Source: Janthinobacterium sp. Marseille
Lineage (GTDB): Bacteria; Pseudomonadota; Gammaproteobacteria; Burkholderiales; Burkholderiaceae_D
DNA: 64,000 bases
Assembly: GCF_000013625.1 (NCBI RefSeq)
Contig: NC_009659.1
Span: forward strand, 248,001 to 312,000
Direction: 5' to 3'
Part shown: positions 58,524-64,000 of the stretch, piece by piece
How the letters are laid out: each line of letters begins with the position of its first letter
Position numbering within the stretch: position 1 is the stretch's first letter
Position numbers and translations under genes: made by a program
The notes under the pieces: generated by a model
What the model was told of the DNA's origin: nothing
What the model saw: the letters and a program-made list of their open reading frames with translations, nothing else
Database searches by the model: none

Positions 58524-59300
58524 ATGAAATTACTTTCCACACTCATCTTGCTGTCCCTGCTCACCGCTTGTGCGCAATTACCAAAGAGCGGTCATTCTGC
58601 AGCGGATACTCCCGAAGGCCAGATACTGCCATTTTCAGTCAATGCCAGTGGTGGTTTGCCAGAGCGCTGGGAGCCGATGATCATTAATCGGACCAAGAAG
58701 CTCACCGAATACAAGCTGGTCGACGATGATGGCAAGACGGTGCTGCACGCGCGTGCGGTTGCTGCCGCATCCGGTCTGATGCAAAAAGTGGATATCGATC
58801 CTTTGCTGGGATCGCAACTGAACTGGCGCTGGCGCATCAGTGGCCTGGTGCAAACGGCAAATAATTCCGAGCGCGGACTGGAGGATTCACCGGCCCGCAT
58901 CATCCTGGGCTTTGATGGCGATAAGGATAGCTTGCCGTTTGCGGATCAGATCATGTTTGAAACTGCGCGCCTGATGACCGGCAGGGATGTGCCGTATGCG
59001 ACGCTGATGTATATCTGGGGCCGCAAGGCACCGGTCGATACCATTATCACCAATACCCGCAGCAATCGCGTGAAGATGATAGTCGCCGAAACCGGAGCGT
59101 CCGGCGTGGGCGACTGGCATAGTTTTTCGCGCAATATCGCGGCGGATTATGAAAAGGCCTTTGGTGAAAAACCGGGCCGCCTGATCGCGGTAGGCGTGCT
59201 GACCGATACCGACAATACCGGTGAAACGGTAGAAGCTTGGTACGGCGATATCGGTTTGTCGACACCCGATAAACAGGCTGGAAATACTACGCTGGAATAG
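58524..59300 (+). CDS. DUF3047 lipoprotein
   Basis: A 258-residue protein with a signal peptide ending in a lipobox-like LLTAC at residues 12-16, so probably a lipoprotein. The remainder matches the DUF3047 family: LPERWEPMIINRTKKLTEYKLV, LNWRWRISG, ARIILGFDGD, LMYIWGRK and GVLTDTDNTGETVEAWYGDI. The fold is expected to be a beta sandwich with carbohydrate-binding-like look; no enzymatic role is known. It follows the ABC transporter gene by 72 bases. Confidence 0.85.
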   Translation: MKLLSTLILLSLLTACAQLPKSGHSAADTPEGQILPFSVNASGGLPERWEPMIINRTKKLTEYKLVDDDGKTVLHARAVAAASGLMQKVDIDPLLGSQLNWRWRISGLVQTANNSERGLEDSPARIILGFDGDKDSLPFADQIMFETARLMTGRDVPYATLMYIWGRKAPVDTIITNTRSNRVKMIVAETGASGVGDWHSFSRNIAADYEKAFGEKPGRLIAVGVLTDTDNTGETVEAWYGDIGLSTPDKQAGNTTLE

Positions 59301-59340
59301 CGCCGCACTGACGGCGTTGCGGCGCTCGCAAAGCACGAGT

Positions 59341-60531
59341 TCAGTTCTTGAGGAAACTCTCCGCCAGGCGTACCCAGTAGGTCGCGCCTATCGGCAACAA
59401 ATCATCATTAAAGTCATAGCTGGGATTATGCAGATTGCATGGGCCCAATCCGTGTCCGGCCGAACGATGATCGCCTTCGCCATTGCCGATGAAGACATAG
59501 CAGCCGGGTTTGCCCTGCAACATGAAAGCGAAATCTTCCGCGCCCATGGTCGGTTCCACCTGCGCGTCGACATGCCCGGCACCGACGATACCTTGTAATA
59601 CTTCCACCGCAAATGCGGTTTCCTTCGGATGGTTAATCAGCGGCGGGTAATTGCGCTTGAAGTGGAAGCTGACCTTGGCGTCGAATGCTTCCGCCGTGTG
59701 TTCGGCAATATTGCGCATACGTGTTTCAATCAGGTCCAGTACCTTGAGGTCGAAGGTGCGTACGGTGCCGACCAGTGTCGCATCATCGGGGATCACATTG
59801 GTGGTGCTGCCGGCATGGATTTGCGTGATTGACAGTGCAGCGGCATCGATAGGACTCTTGTTGCGCGTGATGATGGTTTGCCAGCTTTGTGCAATCTGCA
59901 CCGCCACCATGATCGGATCGATGCCTTTATGCGGTTGCGCTGCGTGTGCGCCTTTGCCGCTGACCACGACTTCGAATTCATTGCTGGATGCCATCATTGG
60001 GCCGGGTGTGACGCCGAAATGGCCGACCGGGATGCCGGGCCAGTTATGCATGCCAAACACTGCTTCCATCGGGAATTGTTCGAACAGGCCTTCATCCATC
60101 ATGCGCTTGGCACCGCCACCGCCTTCTTCGGCCGGTTGGAAAATCAGGTAAATAGTGCCGTCGAAATTCTTGTTTTGCGACAAATAATGTGCGGCGCCGA
60201 GCAGCATCGCGGTATGACCGTCATGACCGCAGGCGTGCATCTTGCCCTTGTTTTGCGATGCATGCGCGAAGGTATTGAGTTCCAGTATCGGCAGCGCATC
60301 CATATCCGCACGCAAGCCGATTGCACGCTGGCTGCTGCCGTTTTTCAGGATGCCGACGACACCGGTGACGCCGAGGCCGCGCACCACGGGTATGCCCCAT
60401 TCGGTCAGTTTTTTTGCGACCAGTTCGGCGGTATCGTGTTCTTCAAAGCAAAGCTCGGGATGAGCATGGATTTCACGACGAATAGCTTGTATTTCGTTGT
60501 GAAACTGGATGATGGGGTCGATCAACTTCAT
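59341..60531 (-). CDS. M20 family amidohydrolase (hippurate hydrolase/aminoacylase type)
   Basis: A 396-residue M20D metallopeptidase. Metal-binding motifs are ACGHDGHTAMLLGAA, PAEEGGGGAKRMMDEG (catalytic and ligand Glu), VFGMHNWPGIPVG and MGAEDFAFMLQ. The dimerisation domain lies between. It removes acyl groups from N-acyl amino acids such as hippurate. It is convergent with the DUF3047 gene. Confidence 0.94.
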   Translation of the reverse strand: MKLIDPIIQFHNEIQAIRREIHAHPELCFEEHDTAELVAKKLTEWGIPVVRGLGVTGVVGILKNGSSQRAIGLRADMDALPILELNTFAHASQNKGKMHACGHDGHTAMLLGAAHYLSQNKNFDGTIYLIFQPAEEGGGGAKRMMDEGLFEQFPMEAVFGMHNWPGIPVGHFGVTPGPMMASSNEFEVVVSGKGAHAAQPHKGIDPIMVAVQIAQSWQTIITRNKSPIDAAALSITQIHAGSTTNVIPDDATLVGTVRTFDLKVLDLIETRMRNIAEHTAEAFDAKVSFHFKRNYPPLINHPKETAFAVEVLQGIVGAGHVDAQVEPTMGAEDFAFMLQGKPGCYVFIGNGEGDHRSAGHGLGPCNLHNPSYDFNDDLLPIGATYWVRLAESFLKN

Positions 60532-60750
60532 GGTGTCTCCACATTCCTGCGCGCTGATGCTGCAGCTGTTTTGTCTTGCGATAACTGCTGATGGTTGGAC
60601 TGCAAGTGCCTTCTATCTTACGCCAACTGTCCTGCCGGCGGAATAGGGAGCGCAAGCGAGTGGCACAAGCGTAATAGAATAGCTGCAACAAGCGCTGCAG
60701 CAGTGCATCTCGCATTGCATATGTGTTTTTGTATTAAAGAATCGGAAAAA

Positions 60751-61881
60751 ATGCAGAAATCCCGTCATTTGCCTGCCGCTGGATCAATGCCGCGCCTGCG
60801 CTCGGGATTGCTGCTTTGCGCATTGCTGTCACTGGCGGGATGTGCGCAGATGAATTACTACGCGCAGGCGACGCATGGCCAATCTTCGCTGATGGCAGCC
60901 GCCAAACCGATAGATGATTTATTACAAAACCCTGAACTGGAGCCCAAGCTCAGGCAACGCCTGTTGACTGCCAATAAAATCCGCCGCTTTGCCATCGATG
61001 AATTGGCCTTGCCGGATAACGGTACCTATCAAAACTATGCGGATCTGCAACGGCCCTATGCCTTGTGGAATGTGGTGGCGACGCCCGAGTTGTCGCTGCG
61101 GCCCTTGCAGTGGTGCTTCCCGATTGCCGGTTGCGTCAGTTATCGCGGTTACTATAGCGAAGCCGGTGCGAAAGCCTTTGCCGAGGAAATGCGGGCCGCC
61201 GGTAATGATGTGCAAATCATGGGGGTACCTGCTTACTCAACGCTGGGTTGGTATAAAGACCCGGTGCTGTCCAGCTTTATCAATTATCCGGATGCAGAAG
61301 TTGCGCGCCTGATGATCCATGAGTTGGCGCATCAGATTGTGTATGTGCAGGGCGATACGCAATTCAATGAATCGTTTGCGACCGCGGTCGAAGAAGTCGG
61401 CGTCGACCGCTGGCTGGCACGTTATGGTGATGACAAGGCGCGCCAGTCGTATGTCACTGCCCAGGAGCGCAAACAGCAATTCATTGCGCTCTTGCTGCAA
61501 TACCGGCAAAAGCTGGTCGACAATTATGCATCGCAGTGGACGGATGCCACCAAACGCCAGGCCAAGCAGGAAATATTTGCTGCATTGCAGGACGATTACC
61601 AATTGCTGAAAGCCAGTTGGAATGGCCATGCAGCTTATGACCGCTGGTTCGCACAAGGATTGACGAATGCGCACCTGGCATCGGTAGCGACGTATCATGA
61701 CCTGGTGCCGGGTTTTCGCGCCTTGTTGCGTGAGACAAATGACTTCCCTGGCTTTTACCGCGCGGTAATTGAGTTGTCACGGCTCGATAAGGTGCAGCGC
61801 GATGGCCGACTGGCCGCTTTGGCAGCGACTGAGCCGGTGGTTTCGCATACGGATACGGCGGCGACAGGCCCCGGCCGCTGA
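60751..61881 (+). CDS. Putative zinc aminopeptidase lipoprotein
   Basis: A 376-residue protein with a lipobox (LLSLAGC) and the zinc motif HELAHQ, followed by a Glu ligand in FNESFATAVEEVG, a gluzincin pattern. Further conserved segments are YNYYAQA-like MNYYAQATHGQ and VPAYSTLGWYKDPVLSSFINYPD. It belongs to the COG4324-type predicted aminopeptidases; activity is not proven. The start is placed at the ATG 60751 after CGGAAAA; ATGs at 60721 and 60787 are possible. Confidence 0.85.
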   Translation: MQKSRHLPAAGSMPRLRSGLLLCALLSLAGCAQMNYYAQATHGQSSLMAAAKPIDDLLQNPELEPKLRQRLLTANKIRRFAIDELALPDNGTYQNYADLQRPYALWNVVATPELSLRPLQWCFPIAGCVSYRGYYSEAGAKAFAEEMRAAGNDVQIMGVPAYSTLGWYKDPVLSSFINYPDAEVARLMIHELAHQIVYVQGDTQFNESFATAVEEVGVDRWLARYGDDKARQSYVTAQERKQQFIALLLQYRQKLVDNYASQWTDATKRQAKQEIFAALQDDYQLLKASWNGHAAYDRWFAQGLTNAHLASVATYHDLVPGFRALLRETNDFPGFYRAVIELSRLDKVQRDGRLAALAATEPVVSHTDTAATGPGR

Positions 61882-61993
61882 CGGTGGCACCGGGCAGCGG
61901 CATCAAAATGCTTGCACATCGCCGTTCTGCCCGATAGCATCAAGCTGTATAAGCGCACAATCACTCTAACAACAAAAAAGAATAGAGGTGGAG

Positions 61994-63676
61994 ATGGACA
62001 AATTTTGGCTCAAGTCATATCCGGAAGGCATACCGGCAGAAATCGATCCTGCGCGTTATGGTTCCCTGGTTGAATTGCTGGATGAATCCTTCCAGAAATA
62101 TGCAGATCGCAATGCTTGCGTCTGCATGGATAAAGCACTCACTTATCGTGAGGTGGATCATCTGTCCACCGAAGTGGGGGCATGGCTGCAAAGCATAGGT
62201 TTGCAAAAAGGTGCGCGCGTCGCGCTGATGATGCCGAATGTCTTGCAGTATCCGATCGCGATTGCCGCGGTGCTACGCGCCGGTTATGTGATCGTCAATG
62301 TCAATCCGCTGTACAAGCCACGCGAACTCGAGCATCAGCTGACCGACTCCGGTGCCGAAGCGATTATCATCCTGGAAAACTTTGCCGCCACGCTGGAAAA
62401 AGTGATCGCCAGCACGCAGGTCAAGCATGTGATCGTCGCCACCATGGGTGATTTGTTTGGCGGCTTGAAAGGCGGCATCGTCAATTTTGTCGTGCGCCAT
62501 GTGAAGAAAATGGTGCCGGCTTATTCACTGCCACAGGCAGTGCCATTCAAAGAAGTCTTGCGCCAGGCTGCCGGCATGACCTTGCAGCGTCCGGCGCTGG
62601 GCCATCAGGACCTGGCCTTCCTGCAATACACCGGTGGTACGACCGGCACGGCGAAAGGCGCGATGCTCACGCATCGCAATATCATTGCTAATGTCTTGCA
62701 GAATGAAGCATGGATTTCGCCAGTGCTGAATACCTTGCCGAAAGATAAGCAACTGATCTTCGTCTGCGCCTTGCCGCTGTACCATATCTTCGCGTTGACT
62801 ACTTGCGGCATGCTGGGTACACATCTCGGTGTAATGAATCTGTTGATTCCTAATCCGCGTGACATCCCCGGCTTCATCAAGGAATTGATGAAATACAAGG
62901 TGCATTTCCTGCCGGCCGTGAATACCCTGTACAACGGCTTGCTCAACAATCCCGATTTTGCCAAGGTCGATTTCTCCGAACTGAAGTTGTGCAACGGTGG
63001 CGGCATGGCGGTGCAAAAAGTCGTCAACGATAAATGGCGTGAAGTAACCGGTTGCGCGATTTGCGAAGGTTATGGCTTGTCCGAAACGTCGCCGACGGCG
63101 ACGGCCAATCCGCCGACTACCAATGAATTCACCGGCACCATCGGTTTGCCGGTTTCATCGACCGAACTGAAGATCATAGACAGCGACGATAATGAAGTAC
63201 CGCACGGCAGTGCCGGTGAGATTGCGATCCGCGGTCCGCAAGTGATGGCGGGTTACTGGAACAATCCGGTGGAAACTGCGCAATCGATGACGGCCGATGG
63301 TTTCTTCAAGACTGGTGATATCGGCATCATGGATGAGCGTGGTTTCACCAAAATTGTCGATCGCAAGAAAGACATGATCCTGGTTTCCGGTTTCAATGTT
63401 TATCCAAGCGAGATCGAAGGTGTGGTCGCCGCGCATCCGGGTGTGCTGGAATGTGCATGCATAGGTGTGCCGGATGAACATACCGGTGAAGCGGTCAAGT
63501 TATTCGTGGTACGACGCGATCCTGCACTGACCGAGGCTGAACTGATGGCGTATTGCCGTGAGCAATTCACCGGTTACAAAAAACCGAAGTCAATCGAGTT
63601 CCGCACCGAATTGCCGAAGTCGAACGTAGGCAAGATATTGCGGCGCGAATTGCGCGATGAAAAGAAACCGGCCTGA
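61994..63676 (+). CDS. fadD: Long-chain fatty acid-CoA ligase
   Basis: A 560-residue AMP-forming acyl-CoA synthetase. Motifs: YTGGTTGTAKGAMLTHRN (P-loop), GYGLSETSPTATANP, FKTGDIGIMDERGFTKIVDRKKDMILVSGFNVYPSEIE and the C-terminal lysine in SNVGKILRREL. The N-terminus KFWLKSYPEGIPAEIDP is typical of FadD. It activates fatty acids for beta-oxidation or lipid synthesis. The ATG at 61994 has AGAGG 5 bases upstream; a GTG two codons earlier is possible. A thioesterase gene is convergent downstream. Confidence 0.94.
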   Translation: MDKFWLKSYPEGIPAEIDPARYGSLVELLDESFQKYADRNACVCMDKALTYREVDHLSTEVGAWLQSIGLQKGARVALMMPNVLQYPIAIAAVLRAGYVIVNVNPLYKPRELEHQLTDSGAEAIIILENFAATLEKVIASTQVKHVIVATMGDLFGGLKGGIVNFVVRHVKKMVPAYSLPQAVPFKEVLRQAAGMTLQRPALGHQDLAFLQYTGGTTGTAKGAMLTHRNIIANVLQNEAWISPVLNTLPKDKQLIFVCALPLYHIFALTTCGMLGTHLGVMNLLIPNPRDIPGFIKELMKYKVHFLPAVNTLYNGLLNNPDFAKVDFSELKLCNGGGMAVQKVVNDKWREVTGCAICEGYGLSETSPTATANPPTTNEFTGTIGLPVSSTELKIIDSDDNEVPHGSAGEIAIRGPQVMAGYWNNPVETAQSMTADGFFKTGDIGIMDERGFTKIVDRKKDMILVSGFNVYPSEIEGVVAAHPGVLECACIGVPDEHTGEAVKLFVVRRDPALTEAELMAYCREQFTGYKKPKSIEFRTELPKSNVGKILRRELRDEKKPA

Positions 63677-63685
63677 TAAAACAAA

Positions 63686-63715
63686 GCGCCATTGCCGCAG
63701 CTGCGGCAATGGCGC
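63686..63715. terminator. Perfect 30-base palindrome between fadD and the thioesterase gene
   Basis: GCGCCATTGCCGCAG is followed at once by its exact complement. On the minus strand it is followed by TTTGTTTT and lies 33 bases after the thioesterase stop, so it mainly suits that gene; it may also stop fadD transcripts. Confidence 0.7.
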
Positions 63716-63748
63716 AAGGTGCAACTGATGTACTTGCTGGTTTGTTGC

Positions 63749-64000
63749 TTATTTATGTGGTGCGACGGCTGGCGGTAATTGGCGCGGCTTGCGATCATCG
63801 TTGGTCGCGACATAAGTCAGCGTCGCTTCGGTCACTTTCACAATTTCCACTTCCAGGCGATTGCGTTCTGCATAACATTCCACATTCACGGTGACTGAGG
63901 TGTTGCCGACTTTGACGATTTCTGCATAGATGGATAGCAGGTCGCCGACGAATACCGGATGTTTGAATAAAAACGAATTCACCGCGATGGTGACGACGCG
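63749..64000 (-). CDS. Acyl-CoA thioesterase, YciA-type hotdog fold, C-terminal fragment
   Basis: The last 83 residues of a minus-strand gene whose 5' part is beyond the window. The segment VVTIAVNSFLFKHPVFVGDLLSIYAEI followed by KVGNTSVTVNVECYAE and VTEATLTYVAT is characteristic of hotdog-fold acyl-CoA thioesterases of the YciA/BACH group, where HPV..GD lies in the substrate tunnel. A conserved lysine-proline tail ends the protein. It hydrolyses acyl-CoA to free acid and CoA. It converges with fadD, the opposing activity. Confidence 0.85.
   Translation of the reverse strand, partial: RVVTIAVNSFLFKHPVFVGDLLSIYAEIVKVGNTSVTVNVECYAERNRLEVEIVKVTEATLTYVATNDDRKPRQLPPAVAPHK

Overview
The window looks like a chromosomal segment of a betaproteobacterium of the family Oxalobacteraceae, close to Herminiimonas or Janthinobacterium. 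This rests on the 16S rRNA sequence, the order rpe-gph-trpE-trpG-trpD-trpC, the 16S-tRNA-Ile-tRNA-Ala-23S-5S layout and the character of the proteins; no database search was run. About 50 protein genes, three rRNA genes and three tRNA genes can be supported.

Layout. 1-10.3 kb is housekeeping: the end of a UbiH-type hydroxylase, a DsbC-type isomerase, an M61 peptidase, the minus-strand operon rpe-gph-trpL-trpE-trpG-trpD-trpC, apaG, a 50-residue membrane protein and mltA. An enoyl-CoA hydratase (10.4-11.2 kb) precedes a complete rRNA operon (11.4-17.0 kb) with a strong promoter. Next is tRNA-Thr(CGU). A roughly 2.1 kb AT-rich insert follows it, bounded by a second copy of the tRNA 3' end, and carries a two-gene cassette led by a proteasome-like Ntn-hydrolase. 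At 19.7-21.2 kb a yybP-ykoY (manganese) riboswitch precedes a TerC-family exporter gene and a universal stress protein gene.

21.8-53.2 kb looks like a large organic-sulfur acquisition region. It holds tonB-exbB-exbD-exbD, two LLM-class flavin monooxygenases, two SfnB/DszC-like acyl-CoA-dehydrogenase-fold oxidoreductases, two aldo/keto reductases, a YeeE/YedE sulfur-compound transporter with a periplasmic rhodanese, a CysB-type regulator, and one long plus-strand operon. That operon interleaves a complete Dpp-like ABC importer (permease, fused double ATPase, binding protein, second permease) with three tandem TonB-dependent receptors. The genes suggest a path from outer membrane (receptors powered by TonB-ExbBD) through periplasm and inner membrane (ABC importer) to desulfurising oxygenases in the cytoplasm. 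The substrate cannot be read from sequence. A heterodimeric ABC exporter with one degenerate ATP site sits inside this region.

53.2-64 kb returns to general metabolism: glpK, an SMP-30 lactonase, a 3-hydroxyisobutyrate-dehydrogenase-like enzyme, an SbmA/YddA-type ABC protein, a DUF3047 protein, an M20 amidohydrolase, a zinc aminopeptidase-like lipoprotein, fadD and the end of an acyl-CoA thioesterase gene.

The observations most worth a second look are the Trp-rich trpL leader peptide and attenuator, the proteasome-like cassette next to tRNA-Thr, and the receptor/importer/oxygenase operon with its possible structured leader RNA.
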